Of a stretch of DNA of 64,000 nt, positions 36,483-45,873 are shown piece after piece. The translations under genes and the position numbers were made by a program. The stretch covers positions 248,001-312,000 of the forward strand of contig NZ_BJVC01000003.1 in assembly GCF_007988945.1 (NCBI RefSeq), written 5' to 3'. Below the pieces are notes generated by a model that was given only the letters and a program-made list of their open reading frames with translations, was not told the DNA's origin and searched no databases. Origin of the DNA: Swaminathania salitolerans (lineage in GTDB: Bacteria; Pseudomonadota; Alphaproteobacteria; Acetobacterales; Acetobacteraceae). Numbering within the stretch: the first letter of the stretch is position 1; each line of letters opens with the position of its first letter.

Positions 36483-37583
36483 TCAGCCCAGCGCCACCCG
36501 GAGACGGTCGAGTGCGGCGGCGTCCTCGGGAAGGCCGAAGCGCAGAACGGTCTCGTCCCACGCGAAACGACGGACCAGAATCCCGGCTGAGGCAAGATGC
36601 GACCAGAGCCGGAATGCCGCTCCCGAAGTCTCTGCGGTCGTCTCTCCGGTCGTCTTCCCGGCCGTCTTCCCGCTCGTCTCGTCATGCGTTTCCGGGCGCA
36701 TTCCCCCGGGCGCGTCGGTGCAGCGGAAAAGCGCAAAAAGCGAGGTGCCGCCGATATGGACCAGTCCCGCCGCGCGCATCACGGCGCACAGGGCCGTCAT
36801 CTCGGTTTCGACGCGCCGTTTCATGGTTTCGCGCCACGCCGTGTCTGCAAGCGCCTCGCTTGCGATCAGGCAGGCCGGGGTGTTGACCGCCCACGGGCCC
36901 ATCATCCTGCGCAGCACCCCGATCGCGGGATGACTGCCGAGCAGAAACCCCAGACGCAGACCGGCCAGCCCATAGGCCTTGCCGAACGACCGACAGACGA
37001 TGAGGGCCGGATGGGGAAGAAGCGATGCGGCGCTCTGCGGTTCGAAATCGGCAAACGCCTCATCGACGATCAGGAGACCGTCGAGGCGGCCATGGGCATC
37101 GGCCAGCGTCCTGACGGCAGACAGGTCGAGCGCATGACCTGTCGGATTATTGGGGGAACAGAGAACGGTGATCGCCCCCTTCTCGCCGGGAGACAGGTCG
37201 TCCCCCCAGGCCAGAGCGGCAACCCGGGCGCCTGCCGCACGCCATGCTTCCGCGTGTCCGCTATAGGTCGGCTCGACGATACGGATCATGCGTGACGCCG
37301 GATTTTCTGCCAGAATACGCGCGAGCATGCCGATGAGGCATTGCGTGCCCGGCCCGGCCAGAACGCAGGACGGCTCGACACCGTAACACCGCGCGGCCTC
37401 CCCTATGAGCCGTGCCTCCTCGCGTGGATCCGGAAGTCGCCGGAACGCAGAGGAAGGAAGCGGCGAGAACGGATAGGCATGGGGATTGATCCCGGTCGAC
37501 AGATCGATCCATGGCTGGGGTGCCTGCGGATAGAACCGGGCCAGATCGCTGAGCCTTCCGCCATGGACGGGCCAGGGCGTCAT
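36483..37583 (-). CDS. cobC: Threonine-phosphate decarboxylase / cobalamin aminotransferase-type enzyme
   Basis: PLP-dependent enzyme of class I/II fold, supplying the aminopropanol arm of cobalamin from L-threonine phosphate. It is 366 residues, showing HGGRLSDLARFYP, DLSTGINPHAYPF, LAGPGTQCLIGML, CSPNNPTGHALD, IVDEAFADFEP and the PLP lysine in RSFGKAYGLAGLRLGF. Residues about 293-318 are an inserted Thr/Glu/Gly/Lys-rich repeat (HDETSGKTAGKTTGETTAET), made of 12-bp DNA units. ATG 37583 has GGGAG 8 bases upstream. Divergent from cobD. Confidence 0.9.
   Translation of the reverse strand: MTPWPVHGGRLSDLARFYPQAPQPWIDLSTGINPHAYPFSPLPSSAFRRLPDPREEARLIGEAARCYGVEPSCVLAGPGTQCLIGMLARILAENPASRMIRIVEPTYSGHAEAWRAAGARVAALAWGDDLSPGEKGAITVLCSPNNPTGHALDLSAVRTLADAHGRLDGLLIVDEAFADFEPQSAASLLPHPALIVCRSFGKAYGLAGLRLGFLLGSHPAIGVLRRMMGPWAVNTPACLIASEALADTAWRETMKRRVETEMTALCAVMRAAGLVHIGGTSLFALFRCTDAPGGMRPETHDETSGKTAGKTTGETTAETSGAAFRLWSHLASAGILVRRFAWDETVLRFGLPEDAAALDRLRVALG
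36634..36693. repeat. 12-bp tandem repeat inside cobC
   Basis: Five 12-base units in a row (36634-36693; for example CCGGTCGTCTTC and CCGGCCGTCTTC) code the low-complexity Thr/Glu/Gly repeat. As the unit is four codons, copy change keeps the frame. Confidence 0.75.
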
Positions 37584-37909
37584 GCTATCGTCTCCCTCGT
37601 CCTGCTTCCTCCGACCCGCCTCACCCGTCATCGCGCCACCCGACCCGTTATCCGCGAAATCCTCCGTTGCCGTATCCCGGATCCTATCCGATAGCTGGCC
37701 CGGCACAGCGCTCCGCTCATCGCGCGCCGCGTCCTCCTTCATGTCCCGGGGCGAGGCACCCGACGAGATCCGGGGCCTGTTCCGGGGCCTGTTCCGGGGC
37801 CCGTTCCCGGCTCTGTCCTCCGGCACGCCTTCCGTTTCATCCTTCCTGCTTCTGTCCCGTCCGGTTTTATCCCTACTGGTTTTATCCTTTCTGGCCGTCA
37901 TTGAAATCG
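37584..37909. other. Divergent cobC/cobD spacer with tandem repeats
   Basis: These 326 bases hold the shared promoter region. A 12-bp unit, CCGGGGCCTGTT, occurs three times at 37770-37805 with a fourth degenerate copy; a 15-bp unit at about 37861-37890 occurs twice. Long frames are open on both strands because of the repeats, but neither has family similarity, so I do not call genes. No cobalamin riboswitch was recognised. Confidence 0.6.
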
Positions 37910-38875
37910 ATGTTCCCTCTCCTGACCCTGTGTGCCGTATGTATCGAAAGCCTGTTCGGCTATCCCGGACGGCTGTTTTCCGCAATCGGCCATCCCGTCA
38001 CCTGGATGGGTCGCTGGATCGCGCTTCTCGATCGCAGACTCAACCGACAGGCCAGCGTGCCTGCCTCCCGTATGGCGGGGCTCATCGCGCTGGTCCTGAT
38101 CGTCGCCCTGCCCGTCACGATGACGATGGCCGCCCGGACCGTTCTGCACGCCGCGCTGCCCGAGCCGGTCTGCCTCCTGATCGAAGCCATGGCCGCCAGC
38201 ACACTGATCGCCCAGAGATCCCTTTACACCCATGTGCGGGCGGTATGGACCGCCCTGCGATCGGCTGGGCTGGAGGGCGGGCGCAGGGCCGTCTCGCAGA
38301 TCGTGGGGAGAGATCCGGAAACGCTCGACGAGGCGGGCGTGATCAGGGCTGCGATCGAGAGTCTGGCCGAGAATTTCTCCGATGGCGTGGTCGCCCCGGT
38401 CTTCTGGCTCGCCGTTCTGGGGCTCCCCGGTATCGTCGCCTACAAGGCGATCAATACCGCAGACAGCATGATCGGCCATCTCACGCCACGCCATGCCGAT
38501 TTCGGGCGGGCAGCGGCGCTGTGCGACGATTGCGTCAACATTCCGGCATCGCGTCTGACCGCCCTCCTGCTGATACTGGCCGCTTTCCTGTGCCGGTATT
38601 CGGCACCCGGTGCGATTCGGTCCGTGTGGCGCGACGCGCGCCGCCATCGCTCGCCCAATGCCGGTTGGCCCGAGGCAGCCATGGCAGGGGCCCTTGTTTT
38701 GCGTCTGGCGGGTCCCCGGCATTATGGTGGTGTCGTGGTTCCCGATTCCTGGATGGGGTGCGGACGATCCGAGGCGAGGCCCGAGGATCTCGCCGGAGCT
38801 CTGGTGCTCTACCGCCTCGCATGCGTGATACTGGGAGCCTGCCTTCTCGGCTTGCTGATAGGAATGCGCGCATGA
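37910..38875 (+). CDS. cobD: Adenosylcobinamide-phosphate synthase CobD (CbiB)
   Basis: An integral membrane enzyme, 321 residues with several hydrophobic helices, that joins aminopropanol phosphate to adenosylcobyric acid. Landmarks are HPVTWMGRWIALLD, ESLAENFSDGVVAPVFW, GIVAYKAINTADSMIGH and WPEAAMAGALVLRLAGP. ATG 37910 is chosen by homology because upstream sequence is repeat-derived; SD is weak. It overlaps bluB by 4 bases (ATGA). Confidence 0.93.
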   Translation: MFPLLTLCAVCIESLFGYPGRLFSAIGHPVTWMGRWIALLDRRLNRQASVPASRMAGLIALVLIVALPVTMTMAARTVLHAALPEPVCLLIEAMAASTLIAQRSLYTHVRAVWTALRSAGLEGGRRAVSQIVGRDPETLDEAGVIRAAIESLAENFSDGVVAPVFWLAVLGLPGIVAYKAINTADSMIGHLTPRHADFGRAAALCDDCVNIPASRLTALLLILAAFLCRYSAPGAIRSVWRDARRHRSPNAGWPEAAMAGALVLRLAGPRHYGGVVVPDSWMGCGRSEARPEDLAGALVLYRLACVILGACLLGLLIGMRA

Positions 38876-39510
38876 CTGCTCCAGTATTCGATCCGGAATT
38901 CCGCAAGAAACTCGACGAGCTCTTCCTCTGGCGGCGCGACGTGCGCCATTTCCGACGCGACCCCGTGCCGGAGCCGGTTCTCGATCACCTGCTCGACCTG
39001 ACCTGCGCCACGCCTTCGGTCGGGCTCAGCCAGCCCTGGCGATTCATGCGGGTCGATGACGCAGGACGCCGCGAGGCGGTCAAGGCGGAATTCACGCGCT
39101 GCAATGCCGAAGCCCTGGCCCGTCGGGACGAAGGCGACAGCGCGGCTTATGCCAGGCTGAAGCTTGCCGGGCTCGACGATGCGCCCCACCACGTCGCCGT
39201 CTTCTGCGACCCCGATCCTGCCCAGGGGCGCGGCCTCGGACGTCTGACCATGCCCGAGACGGTGCACTGGTCCGCCGTCATGGCGATTCACAGCTTCTGG
39301 CTCGCCGCACAGGCGCAGAATGTCGGTCTTGGCTGGGTTTCGATCCTCGATCCGGACCGGATGAAGACCATTCTCGAGGCCGAACCCGAATGGCAGTTCA
39401 TGGCCTATCTCTGTGTCGGTTATCCGGAGCAGGATCACGGCACACCCGAACTCGAGCGACGCGGGTGGGAACAACGCTGTGCGGAACGTCGCCACTGGAT
39501 CAGACGCTAG
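38872..39510 (+). CDS. bluB: 5,6-dimethylbenzimidazole synthase
   Basis: Nitroreductase-fold FMN enzyme that fragments reduced FMN with O2 to make the lower ligand of vitamin B12. 212 residues: WRRDVRHFRRDPVP at the start, ATPSVGLSQPWRFMRV, and the QAQNVGLGWVSILDP block specific to BluB rather than general nitroreductases. ATG 38872 overlaps the cobD stop. Its presence means that the organism probably makes true B12 aerobically. Confidence 0.93.
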   Translation: MTAPVFDPEFRKKLDELFLWRRDVRHFRRDPVPEPVLDHLLDLTCATPSVGLSQPWRFMRVDDAGRREAVKAEFTRCNAEALARRDEGDSAAYARLKLAGLDDAPHHVAVFCDPDPAQGRGLGRLTMPETVHWSAVMAIHSFWLAAQAQNVGLGWVSILDPDRMKTILEAEPEWQFMAYLCVGYPEQDHGTPELERRGWEQRCAERRHWIRR

Positions 39511-39685
39511 GACCCGGCCTTCGCGGGCGGGCGGGGCTAGCCGCACGAAGCACAAGCCTCTCTGCGCTCGCTCAACCGCTCCGTGATGGAGATATGTCCG
39601 GACCTCATCTTCAACGGACGCGCGTCGTTTTTTTCAGGGAATCGCCGCGCATGATCGCCCCGAACGAGCGCGTCATGCAAACAAT

Positions 39686-40663
39686 TCAGATGTCGGCATG
39701 AGGGGCGGATGGGTTCACGCGCAAGGCGTTGCCTGTCCGGATCGCATTCGTCGGCGGGTCCGGAAAGGGAAGCCCCTGGACGGCGCAGGCGACCCATTCG
39801 AGAAAGACCTTCACCGCAGCGGAACGTTGTCGTGAAGGATAGGTATAAGCGTAGACACTTCCCGTCTCTGCCGACCATTCCGGAAGAATGAGGCGCAGTT
39901 TCGGGCGAAAGGCCGGGTGATCGTAAATGAAGCTCGGCAGGATCGAATAGCCATAGCCCTCGAGAAGGCTGTCGAGCACCACGCTGACCGGGGAGACGGA
40001 GAGAGCAGGCTCGAGAACGAGATGACGCTGATCGGTCCCGTTGGTGAAACTCCACCCCGCCTGACCGAGATGGTTCACATATCCGATGAAGGGGAGCTCC
40101 GCCAGACGCTCGAAACCATCGACGCATCCGAACCGCTCGACATGGGCTGCGGCAACGACGAGACGCCGTTCGAAGCTGTCGATCCGCCTTACGTGAAGCG
40201 AAGGATCGTCGAGGGGGCGCGTTCTTATCGCGAGGTCGAACCAGGTCTGCTCCTGTTCCGACAGATCGTCCGAAAGCACAAACCGGACCGTACAGGCGGG
40301 ATAACGCGCCGAGAAGGCATGGACCACCGGCAGGAGCACATATTTCCCATAGGCAGAATTGGCGAGGATCCTGAGTTCTCCCTGCGGGATCGATCCGTGA
40401 TCCTGCGCATCGAGATAAGCCGACTCGATGGCTTCGACCCCCGCCAGACACCGGCGATAGAACGCCTCTCCCGCCCGGGAGGGTAACAGCTGTTTCGGTG
40501 TCCGGATCAGGAGATTGGTTTGTAAGAGCGCCTCCAGATCGCTGATCTGTTTGCTTATCACGCTTTTTGACACCCCGAGGGTACGGGCGGCACCCGTGAT
40601 CGACCCTGCGTCAACGACCGACATAAAGTAGGTTATACTATTGAAGTTTATCTTTTTTCTCAT
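39686..40663 (-). CDS. LysR-family transcriptional regulator
   Basis: A 325-residue LysR regulator. The winged helix-turn-helix is at residues 1-65 (FMSVVDAGSITGAARTLGVSKSVISKQISDLE), followed by a two-lobed effector domain. The target cannot be named; neither neighbour (bluB convergent, an unknown gene divergent) is a typical LysR target. It interrupts the cobalamin genes and may be a later insertion. Confidence 0.88.
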   Translation of the reverse strand: MRKKINFNSITYFMSVVDAGSITGAARTLGVSKSVISKQISDLEALLQTNLLIRTPKQLLPSRAGEAFYRRCLAGVEAIESAYLDAQDHGSIPQGELRILANSAYGKYVLLPVVHAFSARYPACTVRFVLSDDLSEQEQTWFDLAIRTRPLDDPSLHVRRIDSFERRLVVAAAHVERFGCVDGFERLAELPFIGYVNHLGQAGWSFTNGTDQRHLVLEPALSVSPVSVVLDSLLEGYGYSILPSFIYDHPAFRPKLRLILPEWSAETGSVYAYTYPSRQRSAAVKVFLEWVACAVQGLPFPDPPTNAIRTGNALRVNPSAPHADI

Positions 40664-40902
40664 GAAAACGACTCTTGCCTCGTTCGGGAAAAACGAACAG
40701 TTCGTTGCAGAATCTTCGCTTGCGTTCGCTCGCCCATTCGGCGAATTCTCGCCTTCGTAAAAAAATTATCAATCACGAAACACTCCAAGTTGGTTTTCGT
40801 TACACATCGTTATACAAGCATGGTGCCGTCATAGTTTTTCATGTATTCATAGAAGTCCCCGGAGAGCGGCATCCATATTTTTGGCGAAGATGGGAGATGG
40901 AC

Positions 40903-41373
40903 ATGCACGATTACAATGATACGTTTCATACATCCGAATCGAACGCTAATTGCTGGAATTCAGATTGCGAACGCTCTGTCTTCGCAAGCAACATATCGTC
41001 CGGCAGGAACGAATATTATGAGTCCAAGTTCGTATTCGAGGATCGGGCATTTCATCAGGAATGCGCGAATAACCCTCCTGGCCGGAATGAACCCGATTGT
41101 GTCGGAGACGCCATTTCTTTCCTGCGGGCCGATACCTCCCTTCTCACGCAGGAACCGGAAAAGCCCGTGTCGATCCGCGTCGTCTGGAACCAGACCGAAG
41201 ACATCAGTCGTGTTTTCCTCCCGAACGGCCATCGCGCCAGCGTAAATGCTCCCATGTGCCTCTCGGTGAAAGGCGACCCATACGGCGTTCGCGAGTTCGG
41301 CGTGATGCTCGACACCTCGAATTACGTGCGCATGCTGCTCCCGGACGAGGCCCCGGAAAGCCGGATATCCTGA
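40903..41373 (+). CDS. Orphan hypothetical protein, AT-richer start
   Basis: A 156-residue protein without recognised family. Its N-terminal part is Asn/Ser/Cys-rich (FHTSESNANCWNSDCERS) and has five cysteines in the first 75 residues (CW, DC, EC, DC); the C-terminal half is beta-like with VSIRVVWNQTE and YGVREFGVMLDTSNYVRM. No signal peptide is obvious. ATG 40903 has GGGAG 6 bases upstream. The 250 bases before it and the first third of the gene are notably A/T-rich compared with neighbours, suggesting recent acquisition. Confidence 0.55.
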   Translation: MHDYNDTFHTSESNANCWNSDCERSVFASNISSGRNEYYESKFVFEDRAFHQECANNPPGRNEPDCVGDAISFLRADTSLLTQEPEKPVSIRVVWNQTEDISRVFLPNGHRASVNAPMCLSVKGDPYGVREFGVMLDTSNYVRMLLPDEAPESRIS

Positions 41374-41378
41374 CGGGT

Positions 41379-42842
41379 TCAGACGGGGAGGAAGGCGTCG
41401 ATCATCCGGTCGATACCGACATGCTGCTCGAGATGATCGGCGAGACAGTCGAGCGCCAGATCGACGCGCATTGCGTGATCCGGTGTATCCTGCGAAGCGG
41501 AGATCGCGTCTCCCAACAGCGCCTGCCGGGATGAGGCGAGGCTGAAGACACCGTGAAGATAGGTTCCGGCAACCCGGCCGTCTTCCGATATCGCCCCATC
41601 GAGACGGCCGTCATCGAATTGCATGACCGGCCGCGACAAGGCGGGGCCCTGCGTGACCCCTGCATGGATTTCATATCCGCCGAGACGTTGTCGCCCGGGA
41701 AGAAGACAGGCCTCGACCGACCGGACGGTTTTTGCACCCGTCAGGCGCGTCTCCATATCCAGATAGCCGAGCCCGGGGCGGGAGGTCGCGTGGCCCTCTA
41801 TTCCCTCCGGATCTGCAATACGCTGCCCCAGCATCTGGAACCCGCCGCAAATACCGAGAATACGCCCGCCCCTGCGATGATGGGCCTTCAGATCGATATC
41901 CCAGCCCTGTGCGCGCAGGAAATCCAGATCGGCGATCGTCGCCTTCGAACCCGGCAGGATCACGAGGTCGCAAGGTGGCAATGCCGTTCCCGGGGGAATG
42001 AAGGCAAAGGAAATACCCGCCTCCGTGCGCAACGGGTCCAGATCGTCGAAATTGGAGATCATGGGCATGAGGGGGACGACGATCCGGAACGCACCCTCGC
42101 CCTGCCATCCCGGCGTCAGATCCCCCGTATCCTCGGCAGGCAACGCGCCAAGATGCGGCAGGAAAGGAACGAGACCGAAAGGCGTCCAGCCTGTCCGCCC
42201 GGCTATGAAGCTCATCCCGCTCTCGAAAAGAGCCGGGTCCCCCCGCATCCGGTTGACGATGAACCCGCGTATCCGTGACGCGTCTCCGGGCGTCAGGACC
42301 GCGGAGGTCCCGACAAGGCTCGCGATAACGCCGCCCCGGTCGATATCGCCGATCAGGATGACCGGAAGATCGACCGCTTCGGCAAACCCCATATTCGCGA
42401 TGTCGTTGCAACGCAGATTGACCTCGGAGGCGGAGCCCGCCCCTTCGACGAGCACGATATCGCACTCGGCGCGCAACCGCTCGTAGCTCTCTTTCACATA
42501 GGGCATGAGCAAGGGTTTGGTCGTCTGATAGGCGCGCGCACGGCTCTGCCCCCAGACCCGCCCCTGAACGACGATCTGTGCGCCCTGTTCCGAGACCGGC
42601 TTGAGAAGCACGGGGTTCATGTGGACACTCGGCGCAACGCCGCAGGCCTGCGCCTGAAGAGCCTGTGCCCGCCCGATCTCTCCGCCATCCGCCGTGACTG
42701 CGGCGTTGTTCGACATGTTCTGGGGCTTGAAGGGGCGCACCCGGTACCCCCGGCGGGTCAGCGCACGCGCAAGCCCGGCCACCAGCACGGATTTTCCGAC
42801 ATTCGAGCCGGTCCCCTGGAACATCAGCCCCGCAGCGCTCAA
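41379..42842 (-). CDS. cobQ: Cobyric acid synthase
   Basis: Glutamine-dependent amidation of four side chains of adenosylcobyrinic acid a,c-diamide, giving cobyric acid. From TTG 42842, 487 residues: ATP-binding [19 protein letters not shown], the DIDRGG motif ([11 protein letters not shown]), and class I glutamine amidotransferase with nucleophile Cys in [10 protein letters not shown] and His in YLHGVF. TTG overlaps the cobO stop (TTGA), with AGGGG 9 bases upstream; that beats later ATG codons, which would cut into the P-loop. Confidence 0.94.
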   Translation of the reverse strand: MSAAGLMFQGTGSNVGKSVLVAGLARALTRRGYRVRPFKPQNMSNNAAVTADGGEIGRAQALQAQACGVAPSVHMNPVLLKPVSEQGAQIVVQGRVWGQSRARAYQTTKPLLMPYVKESYERLRAECDIVLVEGAGSASEVNLRCNDIANMGFAEAVDLPVILIGDIDRGGVIASLVGTSAVLTPGDASRIRGFIVNRMRGDPALFESGMSFIAGRTGWTPFGLVPFLPHLGALPAEDTGDLTPGWQGEGAFRIVVPLMPMISNFDDLDPLRTEAGISFAFIPPGTALPPCDLVILPGSKATIADLDFLRAQGWDIDLKAHHRRGGRILGICGGFQMLGQRIADPEGIEGHATSRPGLGYLDMETRLTGAKTVRSVEACLLPGRQRLGGYEIHAGVTQGPALSRPVMQFDDGRLDGAISEDGRVAGTYLHGVFSLASSRQALLGDAISASQDTPDHAMRVDLALDCLADHLEQHVGIDRMIDAFLPV

Positions 42843-43441
42843 AACTCGAACCCCTGCTGCGCCCGGACGCCTGCGCGAAAATGATGTTTGACGAGGGTCA
42901 TTTCCGTAACCAGATCCGCCGCCTCGACAAGCCATGACGGGGCATTACGACCCGTAATCACCACATGCTGGCGGAAAGGCCGCGCAACGAGGGGCGGCAT
43001 GACCGTCTCTTCGTCCAGATAGCCATAGCGGAGGGCGATATTGAGCTCGTCGAGAATCACGAGCGCGACATCCTCCCGGGCCAGCATCGTCCGCGCCTGG
43101 TCCCACGCCCTGCGACAGGCCTCCATGTCACGGGCGCGATCCTGCGTTTCCCAGGTGAACCCCTCGCCGAGCGCCTGGAACGACACCAGCGGACCGAAGG
43201 CCTCGAGCGCCCGTCTCTCGCCCGTATCCCACGCCCCCTTGATGAACTGCACGATCGCGACCTTGCGACCGTAGCCGAGCATCCTCAGGGCCAGACCGAA
43301 AGCGGCGGTCGATTTGCCCTTTCCCGGCCCGGTATGAACGGCGAGAACGCCTTTCTCGATCGTCTTTTCCGCGACTTCGGCATCCTGCACACTCTTGCGG
43401 CGCTTCATCTTTTCCCGGTGTCTGTCTGCCTCGTCAGTCAT
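42839..43441 (-). CDS. cobO: Cob(I)yrinic acid a,c-diamide adenosyltransferase
   Basis: Adds the 5'-deoxyadenosyl group to cobalt (CobO/BtuR/CobA type). 200 residues with the modified P-loop [43 protein letters not shown] and VITGRNAP. Operon order on the minus strand is cobU-cobO-cobQ with 4-base overlaps at both junctions. Confidence 0.95.
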   Translation of the reverse strand: MTDEADRHREKMKRRKSVQDAEVAEKTIEKGVLAVHTGPGKGKSTAAFGLALRMLGYGRKVAIVQFIKGAWDTGERRALEAFGPLVSFQALGEGFTWETQDRARDMEACRRAWDQARTMLAREDVALVILDELNIALRYGYLDEETVMPPLVARPFRQHVVITGRNAPSWLVEAADLVTEMTLVKHHFRAGVRAQQGFEF

Positions 43442-43932
43442 TTCATATCCAGTGCATAGCCGGCCACGACGAAAAGAACGCGCCGTGCGTGCCGCGCGAG
43501 TTTCTGATGGAGAAGGCCCGCCTCGTCACGAAATCGTCGTGCAAGAGCGTTTTCCGGGACGATTCCCGAGCCGACTTCGTTGCCGACCAGAACGGTCAGG
43601 GCCGAGCGTCTGAAGAGGGCCTCGAGAAGACGATCCGTTGCCGAGGCGACGTCATCTTCATTCAAAATTAAATTGGTGAGCCATAAGGTCGTGCAATCTA
43701 TCAGAACCGGTTCCGGACATTGCAGGGGAGAAACAAGATCGACAGGCGCCTCGACCGTATTCCATCCCGTTCCACGCTGGCTGCGATGCGCATCGATACG
43801 CAGACGCATCTCGTCGTCCCAGGCGCGGCCGGTCGCCACGTAGCGCCACGGTCCGGGTTCGGCGGTGACCAGCGATTCGGCGTGACGACTCTTGCCAGAG
43901 CGTGCCCCTCCGAGCACAAGAATGCAGTTCAT
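43438..43932 (-). CDS. cobU: Adenosylcobinamide kinase/guanylyltransferase
   Basis: Bifunctional enzyme (CobP/CobU) that phosphorylates adenosylcobinamide and adds GMP. The 164-residue product has the P-loop LVLGGARSGKSRHAE, the YVATGRAWDDEM segment with IDAHRSQRG (guanylylated His), DCTTLWLTNL and VGNEVGSGIVP. It is divergent from cobT with 48 bases between, so a compact two-way promoter must sit there. Confidence 0.95.
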   Translation of the reverse strand: MNCILVLGGARSGKSRHAESLVTAEPGPWRYVATGRAWDDEMRLRIDAHRSQRGTGWNTVEAPVDLVSPLQCPEPVLIDCTTLWLTNLILNEDDVASATDRLLEALFRRSALTVLVGNEVGSGIVPENALARRFRDEAGLLHQKLARHARRVLFVVAGYALDMK

Positions 43933-43980
43933 GACAGGGTTCCTCTTGCAGGACAGCGGTTATCCCAACAGAAAGGCGCA

Positions 43981-45003
43981 ATGTCACGTTTTCGCTCCAT
44001 GGATGCGCTTTCGCATGCCTGCCACAACCTGCCCCAACCCGATAACGGTGCGCGCGCCGCGATTCGGGCGCGCGAGGCGATTCTTACCAAACCCCAGGGC
44101 AGTCTCGGGACCCTCGAGGATCTGGTTGCCTGGTTCGGCTCCTGGCGCCCCCTGAGCCTGGACACAGCGGCCCTGTGCGTCTTCGCGGGCAATCACGGCG
44201 TTCTGGCCCAGGGCGTCTCGTCCTGGCCGGGAAGCGTGACCGCATCGATGGTCGGCAATTTCGATCGCGGCGGTGCGGCCATCAACCAGCTTGCACGCTG
44301 TGCCGATGCCGCTCTCCACGTGATCCCCGTCAACGGGCTGAAGGCGACGAACGACATCACCCGCGCGCCTGCCTTGTCCGAAGCCCAGTTTCTGGAGGCG
44401 GTCTCTCTCGGATACGATGCCGTACCCGAAACATGCGACCTGCTCGCTCTGGGTGAAATGGGTATCGGAAACACCACGGTCGCCGCTGCTCTGTCTGCCG
44501 CCCTGTTCGGGGGTGAGGGGCGCGACTGGGCGGGTCTGGGCGCGGGTCTGGACGAGAGCGGCATCAGGCGGAAGATCAGCGCCATCGATCGTGCCCTCGC
44601 CCTGCACGGGCGCGATCACGACCCGCTCACCCTGGCGCGCCTCTACGGCGGATGGGAACTCGCCGCGCTGCTCGGGGCTGCCCTGGCCGCGAGACATCGC
44701 CGCATCCCCGTCCTGCTCGACGGGTTCGTCGTGACCGCTGCCGTCGCGCCGCTGGCCCTCTGCGCTGAGGATGGTCTCGCTCACGTCCGTATCGCCCATT
44801 ACTCCAACGAGCAGGGTCACCGGAGCCTTTCCGCGAAGCTCGGCCTTTCGCCGTTGCTGGACCTCGCATTGCGGCTCGGCGAAGGCTCCGGAGCAGCGCT
44901 CGCCATTCCTCTTGTGCGGGCTGCCATCGCCTGCCACACTGGCATGGCCTCTTTCGACGATGTTGCCATCGCCGACGGAACCAACCGGATATCCGCCAGA
45001 TAG
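43981..45003 (+). CDS. cobT: Nicotinate-nucleotide-dimethylbenzimidazole phosphoribosyltransferase
   Basis: Makes alpha-ribazole phosphate from dimethylbenzimidazole (the BluB product) and nicotinate mononucleotide. 340 residues, with TKPQGSLGTLEDL, CVFAGNHGV, GEMGIGNTTVAAAL and the catalytic Glu region near EGSGAALAIPLVRAA. ATG 43981 follows AAAGG. Stop TAG is directly followed by the cobS ATG, giving cobT-cobS coupling. Confidence 0.95.
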   Translation: MSRFRSMDALSHACHNLPQPDNGARAAIRAREAILTKPQGSLGTLEDLVAWFGSWRPLSLDTAALCVFAGNHGVLAQGVSSWPGSVTASMVGNFDRGGAAINQLARCADAALHVIPVNGLKATNDITRAPALSEAQFLEAVSLGYDAVPETCDLLALGEMGIGNTTVAAALSAALFGGEGRDWAGLGAGLDESGIRRKISAIDRALALHGRDHDPLTLARLYGGWELAALLGAALAARHRRIPVLLDGFVVTAAVAPLALCAEDGLAHVRIAHYSNEQGHRSLSAKLGLSPLLDLALRLGEGSGAALAIPLVRAAIACHTGMASFDDVAIADGTNRISAR

Positions 45004-45777
45004 ATGCTGCCTATTCGCGCCGATCTCGCCGCAGGAGTCAGCCTGCTCACCCGGCTTCCGACAGGATGGTTCTACACGCATGACGCGCGCTTCAATCTGG
45101 CGCGCTCGAGCTGGTGCTGGCCCCTGATCGGCGGGGCGATCGGCGCTGCGACCGGTCTCGTTCTGGTGGGCTGCATCGCGCTCGGCATGCCGCCGATCGT
45201 TGCCGCGGGCTGGGCCATCACCTTCCAGCTTCTCCTGACCGGCGCGCTGCACGAGGATGGCTTCGCCGACAGCGTCGATGGCATGTTCGGCGGGCGCAGC
45301 GTGGAGCGACGCCTCGAGATCATGCGCGACAGCCGGGTCGGAAGCTATGGCGCCCTCGCCCTCGGGGTTGTGCTTCTCCTTCGTGCCGGCACCATGACAA
45401 CGCTGGCCAGCGCCCCGGTTCACGTCATCTCGGTCCTGATGACTGCCGGAGCCTTTTCCCGGCTTGCGCTGATGTTGCCGGTCCTGTGGCTCGGGCCGGC
45501 ACGCCCCGACGGGCTCGCCCATCAGCTGCGCCATCTTCCCGCGAGAAGTCTCCTGATCGCCATCTGCATGACGGGCCTCATCGCCGACTCGCTCTCCGCT
45601 CTCGGCGCATTGTCCCTTTTCCTCGTGGCCTGCCTTGCCGCGCTCGGCATTTCGCGGCTGGCCCATCGTCTTGTCGGGGGATATACCGGCGACGTTCTCG
45701 GCGCTACGGCGATTGCGGCCGAACTGACCGTCCTGACAGGCGCCAGCCTCAGCGGTTTCGGCCGACTCCCGTTCTGA
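45004..45777 (+). CDS. cobS: Adenosylcobinamide-GDP ribazoletransferase (cobalamin synthase)
   Basis: Membrane-embedded last step of B12 synthesis, joining AdoCbi-GDP with alpha-ribazole (5'-phosphate). 257 residues with five or six hydrophobic helices and the polar motifs FLTRLP-like LLTRLPTG, GALHEDGFADSVDGMFGG (Asp-rich metal site), RDSRVGSYGALAL and GGYTGDVLGA. It begins at the base after the cobT stop. Confidence 0.95.
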   Translation: MLPIRADLAAGVSLLTRLPTGWFYTHDARFNLARSSWCWPLIGGAIGAATGLVLVGCIALGMPPIVAAGWAITFQLLLTGALHEDGFADSVDGMFGGRSVERRLEIMRDSRVGSYGALALGVVLLLRAGTMTTLASAPVHVISVLMTAGAFSRLALMLPVLWLGPARPDGLAHQLRHLPARSLLIAICMTGLIADSLSALGALSLFLVACLAALGISRLAHRLVGGYTGDVLGATAIAAELTVLTGASLSGFGRLPF

Positions 45778-45873
45778 CCCGGTCGGGGCGATCTGCAGGG
45801 CTGCGGGTGGTGCAGGGACACGGCCTGGGCTAACCTCGGCGTTTTCAGGCAGTTCGCGAGTAAAGACGTTTCG

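Noticed and set aside
37667-37909. N-terminal Pro/Cys-rich extension of CobD
   Set aside because: It is derived from tandem repeats, lacks similarity to CobD/CbiB, and the family begins at ATG 37910.
43933-43980. Cobalamin riboswitch between cobU and cobT
   Set aside because: Only 48 bases separate the genes and no B12-box is visible.
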